A stretch of 64,000 nucleotides of DNA from RGIG4079 sp045646905 (GTDB lineage: Bacteria; Bacteroidota; Bacteroidia; Bacteroidales; Muribaculaceae), in assembly GCA_045646905.1 (NCBI GenBank), contig JAZRLP010000026.1, forward strand, positions 62,001 through 126,000, in the 5' to 3' direction. The notes beneath the pieces are model-generated. The model was not told the DNA's origin. It made no database searches and was given only the letters and a program-made list of their open reading frames with translations. Positions 25,201 through 33,357 of this stretch are shown here, in pieces. Each line of letters starts with the position of its first letter. Position 1 is the first letter of the stretch. The translations under genes were made by a program, and so were the position numbers.

Positions 25201-27384
25201 GCTTCATTTGTTTACGAATTGACCTATGGTGGTGCCAATACCCCCAACGACCCAAGCGATGACTACGACCTCATGTATGAGTTTAGTATTATCCCTGTTT
25301 ACACCTACGACACTAACGACCGTGGTGAACAAAACACCGAATACACAGTAGAGGTAAAAACTCCTGTTATTCCATCAGCCGCTCCTCGTGTGCCTATCAA
25401 TGCCACACTTTCTCAAATCACCGAGGAAGATGATAACATCACACGATATTCATTTGACCTCAAACTCGATGTTGCTACAAACAACAATCTTGAAATTCCT
25501 TTCTTGATAGGTGGTGGAAAAGCATCAATCGACACTTATGTGGTTGAAATCGTAGGTGATAACGCAAGCGCGATTGCAACCGAATTAGACGCTCGCGACA
25601 TATTGTTCCTCGATGGTAATGGCAACGATATTACATCGTCGGTTACATTTAATAAATATCCCGATGGCACAACCATTAGCGCATACAACTGTGATCACTA
25701 CGATATTTCAAATTACTGCATAGTTGTTAAAGCGCCAACCGCAACCTCTAAGGCAGGGACTAAAATGCCTACCCTCGTGTGGAAAAACGCTAATCCTAAA
25801 CTCACTTATCAAGTGAAAGTTTATGGCATAAGCAACTATGAATGTAACTTCGTGGCAGCCACTCCCGATGAGGTAACAATGACCATTCCTATGCCTACAT
25901 GGTCATTGACAACAATTGATTTCCACAAACTTAGTGGCGACTACAAGTCATTGACTGACAATGATGATATGCCAATGGGTTCATTCCGTCGCATTGACCC
26001 CGTGACCGATAAACTTGATGAAAATCCATCTAACCCAGTCACACTTTCTGCGGCCAACTATTTTGGCACAAAAGACGCTATGTTGACTCCAATCTATGTA
26101 ACCGATGGAGTACTTGGGGAGTATAACTCTTCATTAAAAACATATGAAAATAATGCATGGGAAATTGACTATACATTATTTGTATATGATTCAAAGGGCA
26201 AACAAATAAAGCGTGCTGAATTTGAAACACAAAACAGCACTCTTTTTGCCCCATGTTATTCAAATACTAAAACTGTGAGATGCGATATTTTAGGATTAGA
26301 GGCCCCCTACACAACCGGAATAGGTGAAGATGGTCGCATTCGCAAAATTTATGACCCTGCAAAAGCTCAATATTCAACCAAATTAGTAGTTGAATTTAAG
26401 CGCAAAGAAGATGGTTACTCGTTTACCGAGTCAAACACCGCCAATGTATCTTCACGAAGTGTTCAACTTCCCCAATTGGGAGTAGAAGAATATAGTGGCT
26501 GTTCGGTAAATGGTGCATTATATCGACGAGCAGACTCTCACTTCTATTATAACAACGCATCAAGCGAAGGCTATCATAATTATTATTACGACGCAGCAAT
26601 GTTGTTTGACTGGGACAAACTAACCGACTTAAATCGTTATATGGGTTATTTTGGTAAATCATCGCTCATTTGCTATGGTCACTACGAAAACCCCGAGCAC
26701 AATCCCAACACTTGGGTACAATATCATAATGGTTCTATTTTGACCGACGACGAAGTGAATAGCCTCAATACATCTAATCCAGCATTGACTAATGGTACTA
26801 TTGGATACAATGGTTCAAACAACTGGTCGGAGCTAGCGATTACAAAAGACCAAGTGCCCATGTTGGTTCACTATGTATATGGAGCTGACTCCCCTCTTCA
26901 ATCTCAACAAGTATCAACGGTCAAATTTGATGTCACCTTGACCGCCGAATACCCTGTAATCGTTTCGGGATTATCAAAATATTCCTCATATCCCGATGAA
27001 GAGAACTATTGCGACATTTATGCCGATGAAGATCCCAAAAACTATGTAATAGATAATACTAATCGCTACATGGATGTCATGACCGTTCCTACCACACTTT
27101 CTAATATGACTGTGGCTAATACTAATGTCACCACTGGTGTTGAAGGTATATTGACCGAGGTTTGTGGCGGAATAAAACTCTACCCCAACCCAGTTAGCAG
27201 TTCATTTACGCTAGAAGCACCTATGATTATAGGCGAGGTAAAAATATTAACTATTGATGGTCAATTGGTGAAAGTAGTTAAAGATATTAACGAAACAACA
27301 GCCACAATAAATGTTGAAGAGTTACCTCAAGGTATGTATCTCATCAATACCCTTGGCGTGGTTGAAATTATGATTAAACGTTAA
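22249..27384 (+). CDS. Giant secreted protein with Por/T9SS C-terminal sorting domain
   Basis: The 1711-residue protein begins with signal peptide MKKFLLLLVALATILPIKAQ. Residues about 60-800 look like beta-propeller repeats (DDAGNLWVATR, VYNPNDGSI, VVIYDVSWNG). A fibronectin-III-like segment lies at about 925-1010 (VRLTWEAQTYDRDIFNNYEI), followed by more beta-sandwich sequence related to the partial gene at 1-2889. The last 75 residues are a type-A sorting domain: IKLYPNPVSSSFTLEAP, then VKILTIDGQLVK and LPQGMYLI. This directs export by the type IX secretion system to the cell surface or medium. No catalytic motif is seen. Its upstream region has a poly-C tract and dispersed repeats, so expression may vary. 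Function is unknown; adhesion or binding is a guess. Confidence 0.9.
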   Translation: MKKFLLLLVALATILPIKAQRHVDELRDDEFRIIIPRHDWTEYMGYKKNSNGELEVNVPPGSLLDIFPKTDVEGDHEFDKSLFIQSAVVDDKIYVGMGSWVITDYINQTSQGYIFEQGAQKMWYGGTNLTTFPFETLGDWYYMGPAIAADDAGNLWVATRRTDTPIDHPTLTYGWGHDIASVAYYTPQNSPSLNPNAIGQGVKLEYQKNGQTYNAKITTRTDFMSAYGDGVGAGKTGHLWFTPEKQCFVECIIMKEGAVTDKKIFMLPNGEFNSHRGYINQFAPNKVLYHTGGQNTIGKIYYGTLDGATVETSTKITWEDTGLNYCRNGATAFILHGHEVIAYSDIPEGNETYYKQHTNSTQSKEIITPKFTPKAYQNGVIPAAYAYDLKVSPNGDNYTLSFKSNATASSATIKVLNINTGVSNTYDVGAVVQGDNSKTIDGKTLTQGEYTWSVSIANNANSEVKNYFNYGGTPHISGYGDRGGVAIDLDTESPFYGHIYVTMAQGGGIQRYYPDLTTNGTKIHTGYFAQSGHTSSPYRIKTNSGKLYIADWSDQSTAGVHVYNPNDGSIKQMFQGTHNASSGQITNNGVIVGGSTTGIAFYGEGADRKMYAFVEDYINGKKLVRYDLGLSDIWETNASHVYDNISSKLGKNNVEIVPCDKGLWVCQNNFDYPTHDANTPVLQFMDFNGNIKYSSYNAGDNAPTYAFESGVAISKDMTRLAIAGGGETANCSNVVIYDVSWNGDTPSLEYAYKIDLGHTTTDKGGAVEQIVFDPAGNLLIYSRKYGLMAYTLKNSARNTVTEAPSSQKFTINNLPTGSSPSTVKIPGIKELGAKRITLYDWTTKTKIGSFTPYDNVADQSFLSHSINVEKVITGKELETDFFNYAPGEGGMKSIARAIVIDNPVKNLQVEHFCHKKSDEVSVDEGHRKVRLTWEAQTYDRDIFNNYEIRYRTTRSDGSTVVTDWTVAGIVPIDYSDKKYDENRSASFVYELTYGGANTPNDPSDDYDLMYEFSIIPVYTYDTNDRGEQNTEYTVEVKTPVIPSAAPRVPINATLSQITEEDDNITRYSFDLKLDVATNNNLEIPFLIGGGKASIDTYVVEIVGDNASAIATELDARDILFLDGNGNDITSSVTFNKYPDGTTISAYNCDHYDISNYCIVVKAPTATSKAGTKMPTLVWKNANPKLTYQVKVYGISNYECNFVAATPDEVTMTIPMPTWSLTTIDFHKLSGDYKSLTDNDDMPMGSFRRIDPVTDKLDENPSNPVTLSAANYFGTKDAMLTPIYVTDGVLGEYNSSLKTYENNAWEIDYTLFVYDSKGKQIKRAEFETQNSTLFAPCYSNTKTVRCDILGLEAPYTTGIGEDGRIRKIYDPAKAQYSTKLVVEFKRKEDGYSFTESNTANVSSRSVQLPQLGVEEYSGCSVNGALYRRADSHFYYNNASSEGYHNYYYDAAMLFDWDKLTDLNRYMGYFGKSSLICYGHYENPEHNPNTWVQYHNGSILTDDEVNSLNTSNPALTNGTIGYNGSNNWSELAITKDQVPMLVHYVYGADSPLQSQQVSTVKFDVTLTAEYPVIVSGLSKYSSYPDEENYCDIYADEDPKNYVIDNTNRYMDVMTVPTTLSNMTVANTNVTTGVEGILTEVCGGIKLYPNPVSSSFTLEAPMIIGEVKILTIDGQLVKVVKDINETTATINVEELPQGMYLINTLGVVEIMIKR

Positions 27385-27466
27385 AAAACTTTCTTTTCTG
27401 AAATAGCAAAAAGAGCATTTTTTAACAATCCTATTTAGCATTTTAATAGTTTATATCTAAAAAAAA

Positions 27467-27513
27467 CGCAAAAAAGTTAAGCAAACACACTATTTTGCTT
27501 AACTTTTTTTGCG
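27467..27513 (+). terminator. Terminator of the 22249 gene
   Basis: CGCAAAAAAGTTAAGCAAA (27467-27485) pairs with the TTTGCTTAAC...TTTGCG arm ending at 27513. The stem's T run also contains the TTTG of the next promoter. Confidence 0.8.
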
Positions 27514-27539
27514 ATTTTGAAGATTTTCATCTAAATTTG
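27508..27539 (+). promoter_or_regulatory. Promoter of the GDPD secreted protein gene
   Basis: TTTG at 27508-27511 and TAAATTTG at 27532-27539, spacer 20. The minus-33 element sits inside the preceding terminator arm. Confidence 0.6.
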
Positions 27540-27590
27540 TCACTTTAAACAAGAAATCAATAAATTAACTAACAATCTAAACCAATTCTC

Positions 27591-30500
27591 ATGAAAAGGA
27601 TTTTTACTCTCCTACTCACTGTTGCGGCCATATTATCGGCCACAGCACAACCCTACCTCGTTGGACACCGTGGTAGTATTTGGGGTGTTGAAAACACTTC
27701 CCAAGCATTTATCAACGGCGCAAAGAAAGGTTATGACTACCTTGAAACAGACATTAAAGTAACGAAAGACGGTAAATTTGTGTGTTGGCACGACGACAAC
27801 CTCACTAAAGCATCAGGACAACCTGCTATTGCTTCTAACACTCTTTCTTATCTCAAATCGTTGAAGCTTTCACAAACTCGCGACGGTGTTGCTTATACCG
27901 GTTACATTTGTACTCTTGAAGAGTATCTCGACATTTGTAAAGAATATGGTGTAGCTCCTGTGATTGAATTTAAATGGGCTACAGGTATCAACTCAAATGA
28001 CTGTTCTAACATTCCTGCATTGGTAAAAATCGTTGAAGAAAAAGGTTTCCGCAACAATTGCTACATCTTCACTTCTATGCAAAAATGTTTGCAATATGTG
28101 AAAACCAACTACCCCGACATGGAAATCATGTATCTTTGCTATGATACTGCATTTGAAAGCAGCCGTTCATGGTGTATCACAAACAAGGCTCACATTGGCC
28201 CTGGCGTAGGTAGTGGTATTACTAAAGCAGGTGTGCAAGCTTATCACGACAATGGTCTTTTGGTTAACGCTTGGTCAATCAACTCTACTAGCGAATATAC
28301 TAAATATGGTAATATGGGTGTTGACTTCATTACTACCGACGACCTCGATCCTGCATCACTTCCTACATTGTCAACTCCTACTACAATGCTCGGCAATATT
28401 AAAACCGACAAAAATGAAGTATCTCTAACTGCAGGCGTTGGCGAAACAGTTTATGCCGACATCACTGTATCAGGCTCAAACATGAGTGGCGCTATCACCG
28501 TTTCTTCAAGCAACTCGGCTTTCACTGTTGCTAATAACACTTCTGTATCTTCAGGTACTCTTAGCGGTAAAGTGCGCGTAACTTTCAAACCCACTACCGA
28601 AGGTGTTACTACTGGCACAATTACTCTTAAAGGCACAACCAAAGCCGGCAAAGCAGTATCTACTACTGTTGCCGTTACTGGTAAATGTAGTCTCAAATTC
28701 AACGAAGTGTGGAACTATAGCGAACTCTCAGGCAAAACTCCTACTGGTACCAACTGGGCAAGCGACTTCGCTGCTATTCGTAACATCGCTTATGGCAATG
28801 GCAAACTCTACACCATTATGCCTAGCACAACTTCAATCTCTGTTGTTGATGCTCAATCGGGCAAATACATTACAAGCATCAACACTTCAGGCGTAACAGG
28901 CGGTACTCTCTCTATCATGGACGGACAAGTAGTAGATGGCAAATTGGTTGCTGCCAACCTTGCTTCTTCTAACACTCTTAAAGTATATATATGGGATACC
29001 GACAACTCTACTCCTCGCGTACTTCTTGAAACTACCGACCTCGGTGGTTGCGCTCGCGTGGGCGACAGTATGAGCTTTGAAGGCAACCTCAGCAATGGTT
29101 CTATCTTGTTCCTTTCGGCTGGTACTATCCTCAAGTATAAAGTAACTAACGGTGTTGCTTCAACTACTCCTACTACAATCTCTGTTAGTGGTGTTGACGC
29201 AGGCACATCTCCTCGCGTTGTTCCTAATGGTGATGGTAAATATTGGATCATCGGCCGTGGCATTTACCCAACATTAGTATCGGCATCGGGTAGCGTTGAA
29301 ACTACTCTCGACTCTGATGTATTGAACGGCATCATCGATGGTAACGACTTCTATCCTTTCACTTTCAAAGGTAAACAATATGCATTTGCAACTACATATG
29401 CAACTGGTTCTTCTACTTTGACTGCGAGCCGTGTTGTTCTCATCGACGCTTCTAACGGCTGGGCTAACGCTATCAATGTAGGTGAATATCCTGCAAATGG
29501 TCTTGGTACAACTCGTAACACCAACCTCAACACTGGTATCGAAGTTGAAGTAAACGGCACTGAAGGTGTTGAAGTGTGGGTAAATTGTAGCATGCAAGGT
29601 ATCGCTCACTATCGTTATGGTGCTGCTAAAGTTCACACTTCTGAACCTACTTTGAGCGTAAGCACAAGCTCTATCGCTCTTAACGCTTACACTGGCGAAA
29701 CAGCTTCTCAAGCATTCAATGTATCGGGTGTAAACCTCACAGGAAACATTTCTATCGCTCTTTCAGGCGCTAATGCAAACATGTTCTCACTTTCGGCTAC
29801 TTCAGTAGCAAGTTCGGGTGATGTTACTGTTACATACGCTCCTACTGCTAAAGGCAACCACTCTGCTACTATCACAGTAACTGCTGCTGGTGCTGCTTCT
29901 AAAACTATCACCGTAACTGGTACTGCTACCGACAAACCTTCAGAACCTCAAGTAGCTGTTGGCCTCACTCGCTTGTGGCAAAACACTACAAACGTTCCTG
30001 GCACACCTGGTGGTGGCGATGTTCGTTTTGCAGCTGTTTCTAATGATCACTTAATCGCTGTTGACAAAGCAAATGGCAAAATCATCGAATTGACCGAAAA
30101 CGGCTATTCTGATTACTACAATTGTGCTTCTGCCCTCTCTACTCACTGGGATGGTGCTGCAATGGGTCCTGCTATCGCATGTGACGACGCTGGCAATATC
30201 CTTGTTCACACTGGTTGGTCGGGAGCAGTTTCAGGTACTAACTTCATGATTATCTCGGCCGACTTGAAAGATTCTTACAAACTCGACCTTTCAGGTATCG
30301 AAGGTTATACTCCATATCGTATTGACCAAATTGGTCGCATCCGTGGTAATATGCTCAGCGACGAAGGTGGTTACATCATCCTCACTCCAAACACAATCAA
30401 CAACGCACTCATCGTTAAGGTTGTAAATGGTGAAGTTGACGCTGACTACTCTCAAGTAGCAAACAATGCAGGTATAGCATTATCTACTTCTTGTGCTGCT

Positions 30501-31118
30501 CAACCAGCATTTGAAACTGTTGCCGAAATCGATGCCCTTATCGACGAAAATGGCGACCTCTCAAACGCATTTATCATGCGTAACCGTAGCTATCCTCAAA
30601 ATGTTTACTTCTGGAATGAGAACAACACTGCAATGGAAGCGTTGACTTTAAGTGCAACAACTCCCGAAGGTTACTCTACTAAAAATGCTTCAGTTGAAGG
30701 TTTTGACTGGTTCAAGATTTATGATAATTCATACTACATCATGCCTATCACTACCGATGGTACAACCAACACTCGTTGTTCTGCATTTGCAATCTTCAAC
30801 CAAGATGGTGAAATCGTGGCTTACCACACTTATAACAACAAAACAGGTATAGGTCAAGGTATGGGTAGCTTCATCGCTGTTCCTTACACAAGCTGCTCGG
30901 TTTATATCTACCACTTCGTGGCTGGTACTGTTGCCGAAAAATTCACTTTCGCTGTTGAACCTAAACAAGATGTTAGCGGTGTTGAAGCAATCGAACCAAT
31001 CGAAAACAACGCTCCTATCGAGTACTACAACCTCCAAGGCGTGAAAGTTGCCAACCCATCAAACGGCATCTTCATCAAAGTGCAAGGCAACAAAGCGACA
31101 AAAGTATACATTAAATAA
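27591..31118 (+). CDS. Secreted glycerophosphodiester phosphodiesterase with beta-propeller and sorting domain
   Basis: The 1175-residue protein has signal peptide MKRIFTLLLTVAAILSATAQ, then a GDPD barrel at about 20-262. Its catalytic residues are visible: His26-Arg27 in GHRGS, Glu52 and Asp54 in YLETDIKV, and His67 in CWHDDNL. Two immunoglobulin-like segments follow (about 270-365 and 690-790, each with SVTVTGK/KTITVTGT-type ends), interleaved with propeller-like regions. The end YYNLQGVKVANPSNGIFIKV and KATKVYIK is a Bacteroidales sorting-domain type. GDPD enzymes cut glycerophosphodiesters such as deacylated phospholipids or teichoic-acid-like polymers. Secretion here suggests foraging on host, dietary or bacterial lipid headgroups; the substrate is inference. 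Codon use is biased, implying good expression. Confidence 0.88.
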   Translation: MKRIFTLLLTVAAILSATAQPYLVGHRGSIWGVENTSQAFINGAKKGYDYLETDIKVTKDGKFVCWHDDNLTKASGQPAIASNTLSYLKSLKLSQTRDGVAYTGYICTLEEYLDICKEYGVAPVIEFKWATGINSNDCSNIPALVKIVEEKGFRNNCYIFTSMQKCLQYVKTNYPDMEIMYLCYDTAFESSRSWCITNKAHIGPGVGSGITKAGVQAYHDNGLLVNAWSINSTSEYTKYGNMGVDFITTDDLDPASLPTLSTPTTMLGNIKTDKNEVSLTAGVGETVYADITVSGSNMSGAITVSSSNSAFTVANNTSVSSGTLSGKVRVTFKPTTEGVTTGTITLKGTTKAGKAVSTTVAVTGKCSLKFNEVWNYSELSGKTPTGTNWASDFAAIRNIAYGNGKLYTIMPSTTSISVVDAQSGKYITSINTSGVTGGTLSIMDGQVVDGKLVAANLASSNTLKVYIWDTDNSTPRVLLETTDLGGCARVGDSMSFEGNLSNGSILFLSAGTILKYKVTNGVASTTPTTISVSGVDAGTSPRVVPNGDGKYWIIGRGIYPTLVSASGSVETTLDSDVLNGIIDGNDFYPFTFKGKQYAFATTYATGSSTLTASRVVLIDASNGWANAINVGEYPANGLGTTRNTNLNTGIEVEVNGTEGVEVWVNCSMQGIAHYRYGAAKVHTSEPTLSVSTSSIALNAYTGETASQAFNVSGVNLTGNISIALSGANANMFSLSATSVASSGDVTVTYAPTAKGNHSATITVTAAGAASKTITVTGTATDKPSEPQVAVGLTRLWQNTTNVPGTPGGGDVRFAAVSNDHLIAVDKANGKIIELTENGYSDYYNCASALSTHWDGAAMGPAIACDDAGNILVHTGWSGAVSGTNFMIISADLKDSYKLDLSGIEGYTPYRIDQIGRIRGNMLSDEGGYIILTPNTINNALIVKVVNGEVDADYSQVANNAGIALSTSCAAQPAFETVAEIDALIDENGDLSNAFIMRNRSYPQNVYFWNENNTAMEALTLSATTPEGYSTKNASVEGFDWFKIYDNSYYIMPITTDGTTNTRCSAFAIFNQDGEIVAYHTYNNKTGIGQGMGSFIAVPYTSCSVYIYHFVAGTVAEKFTFAVEPKQDVSGVEAIEPIENNAPIEYYNLQGVKVANPSNGIFIKVQGNKATKVYIK

Positions 31119-31209
31119 GATGAAAAAGGGAAGAGGAAAGAGGAGAGTGATTACTCTTGTATGAGTTTTCCCAATTCAATTAAGATTTTCCTCTTTTAAT
31201 CCCAATACC

Positions 31210-31245
31210 AAGCGAGCAATCCACACGGGTTGCTCGCTTTTTGTG
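31210..31245 (+). terminator. Terminator, copy 1 of a shared sequence
   Basis: AAGCGAGCAA (31210-31219) pairs with TTGCTCGCTT (31230-31239), loop TCCACACGGG, then T-rich. Nearly the same terminator follows the LRR gene at 35058-35090. Confidence 0.85.
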
Positions 31246-31474
31246 TTTTATTCTTTAGACAATAGAACAGAATGAACATAAGCTTTCAGAATGACAAAAT
31301 TTTATTTCTTTAATTTTCATCACGTTAGCTTTATGTTTTTCTCTCATTCTGTCTAAAATCCCACCGCGTCAGCCCTTATATTCTTGTGTTCTTCTAATTA
31401 TTTCATTGTGAATTTAGAATCCCTCTCCTCTTTTTTCAATTTGTAAACCATTTGTAAACTGTTTTTGTGGGTAT
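31246..31474. other. Repeat-containing intergenic stretch
   Basis: Contains diverged copies of the CAGAATGACA / TCATTCTGTCTAAA words seen at 3.2, 4.9 and 21 kb, and a tandem TTTGTAAAC pair at about 31441-31459. No gene seen. Confidence 0.5.
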
Positions 31475-31503
31475 TTCACAAAATACGATGTATTTTTGTG
31501 AAA
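31475..31503 (+). promoter_or_regulatory. Inverted repeat over the minus-7 box of the TPR/HTH lipoprotein gene
   Basis: TTTCACAAAATAC (31475-31487) and GTATTTTTGTGAAA (31490-31503) form a near-perfect inverted repeat with a three-base centre, and TATTTTTG (31491-31498) inside the right arm is a minus-7 box. TTTG at 31464-31467 is a possible minus-33 (spacer 23). It could be an operator. Confidence 0.45.
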
Positions 31504-31527
31504 AATTAAACGAATCTCCATTTTTTG

Positions 31528-33234
31528 ATGAAACACCTTCTTCCTTTTATATTATCCGTTCTATTGCTTACGGCATGTGGCAATCGTGAGCGAGTGCAAT
31601 TTGAGAAACTACAATTTATTGACACTCTCGCCGAATCTCAGCCCGATAGTGCTGTAGCAATGATTAAAACAATCAATCGAGACACCCTATTGGGCAACGA
31701 CAACAAATATTATTTCGACCTGTTAGAAATTCGCGCTAACGATAAAGCATATATCGCACACACATCTGACTCGACAATACTATCGGTTATCAACTATTTT
31801 GAAAATCACGAATTCAATAATCTACTTCCAGTAGCCTACTATTATGGAGGTCGTGTGTATTTCGACCTTGGCGATGCACCCCAAGCCCTCGAATATTTCC
31901 ACAAAGCTATAGACTGTCCCAATATCAGTTCCCACACAATGGCTGTTGCTTATAGCCAAATGGCTGGCATATATAATCGTCAAAACATTTACGATTTAGC
32001 CATTCCTGCATATAAAAAAGCTATTGAACTAAGTAAAAAAAATAACAATATTATAGGAGTTATATATAATTCTAAAGGTCTTGGCAATATATATTTTAAA
32101 GAAAATAACAATGATAGTGCTTTAATTATATATAATAACACAATTAAACTTGCTGAAGAAGTCAAATTTAATAAAATTATATCTTCTATAAAACTCAATA
32201 TTGCTGAATTATATCTCTTTCAGCGGAATTTCGCTGAAGCAATTAATGTTCTAAATTCAATTCAAACAACCCTATCTAAAGAAGATTCAATAACTATTAC
32301 AAACACATATGCACATTTTTACTATAGGCTAAATAATGCAGATTCTACAATCTTTTATTGCAATAGATTACTCAAATCTAAATCTCTTAACGCTCAATTA
32401 AATGGATATAATATTTTAGCTAATTTACATATGCATAATAATCAGACTAAAGATGCATATGATGCTATTGTTATGTCTACTCGATTATCTGACAGCATAC
32501 GCAAGATAAACACTCCTTACGAAATACGTCAACTGTCTTCAATATATAATTACCAAGTTCGAGAACGTGAAAACAATAAACTGAAACAAGAAGCACAAGA
32601 AAATGAGATTAAACTAATCCTGTTGAGTATTTCGATATTTATTATTGTAGTGGTGGCGTTGATTTTTGCTTATGCCCTACGAATGAAAAATAAGGCTCAA
32701 AAAGAGAGAATAAATCGAATTTTGAATGAGCATTATCAATCTCAAAATCTTATTTCAAATGCTGAAAATCGAATCAGCGAATTGGAAGCACTTCTGGAAA
32801 CTGAAACTGACAAGTCGCAACGCTTAATTAATGAACTTGAGATACAAAAAGAGTCTTTGCAATTATATACCCAACAAGCAAAACTTCGAGAGGAAGCGAC
32901 TAATGCGATTGAAACTTCAGATGTGGCTACTCGATTCCGCAAAGCGCTTGATGAAAATGCAAACCCCACCAAGGAGGATTGGGAACAACTCGACAATTAC
33001 ATTAACCTACAATTCCCTGGCTTTAAAAGTGTGCTATATAAATTAGTGAAATTAAGCGAAATCGAATACCAAGTGAGCCTATTGATTAAATGCAAATTTT
33101 CTCCTAATGAAATTGGCAGATTAGTCAATTTAAGCAAGAGTGGCATGAGCAATATCCGAAAAAGGCTATTTGTAAAAGCGTTCAAAACCGACGGATCTGC
33201 ATCGGATTGGGACAAATTTATCCTCTCACTATAA
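31528..33234 (+). CDS. TPR lipoprotein with membrane helix and C-terminal HTH-like domain
   Basis: The 568-residue protein starts at ATG 31528 (a TTG one codon earlier is less likely) with lipoprotein signal LLPFILSVLLLTAC (Cys17). Residues about 25-340 are TPR-like helices (VAYYYGGRVYFDLGDAPQALEYFHKAI). A transmembrane helix lies at about 362-384 (LILLSISIFIIVVVALIFAY), then a coiled coil, and a C-terminal segment (about 515-555, KCKFSPNEIGRLVNLSKSGM) that resembles the HTH-like end of Bacteroidetes membrane regulators. It would sense with the periplasmic TPR part and bind DNA from the membrane. It is paired with the LRR gene at 33358, as its paralogue at 39899 is with 41906. Sensing role and target are inferred. 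Confidence 0.82.
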   Translation: MKHLLPFILSVLLLTACGNRERVQFEKLQFIDTLAESQPDSAVAMIKTINRDTLLGNDNKYYFDLLEIRANDKAYIAHTSDSTILSVINYFENHEFNNLLPVAYYYGGRVYFDLGDAPQALEYFHKAIDCPNISSHTMAVAYSQMAGIYNRQNIYDLAIPAYKKAIELSKKNNNIIGVIYNSKGLGNIYFKENNNDSALIIYNNTIKLAEEVKFNKIISSIKLNIAELYLFQRNFAEAINVLNSIQTTLSKEDSITITNTYAHFYYRLNNADSTIFYCNRLLKSKSLNAQLNGYNILANLHMHNNQTKDAYDAIVMSTRLSDSIRKINTPYEIRQLSSIYNYQVRERENNKLKQEAQENEIKLILLSISIFIIVVVALIFAYALRMKNKAQKERINRILNEHYQSQNLISNAENRISELEALLETETDKSQRLINELEIQKESLQLYTQQAKLREEATNAIETSDVATRFRKALDENANPTKEDWEQLDNYINLQFPGFKSVLYKLVKLSEIEYQVSLLIKCKFSPNEIGRLVNLSKSGMSNIRKRLFVKAFKTDGSASDWDKFILSL

Positions 33235-33295
33235 CATTGTTTTACAGCTGCTTACGATTGCAACGAAAATTGGGAACTATTTGTGAACTCAAAAA

Positions 33296-33327
33296 CTTGA
33301 TTTTTCGAATTATAACTCATACCTTTG
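33296..33327 (+). promoter_or_regulatory. LRR promoter, shared with the 41906 gene
   Basis: CTTG (33296-33299), 20-base spacer containing CGAATTATAACTCA, and minus-7 TACCTTTG (33320-33327), followed by A-A-ACAATAATA. The spacer and downstream bases match the promoter of the 41906 gene (41831-41862) far beyond the minus-7 consensus. Confidence 0.75.
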
Positions 33328-33357
33328 AAACAATAATAACTGCAAAACTATACCACT

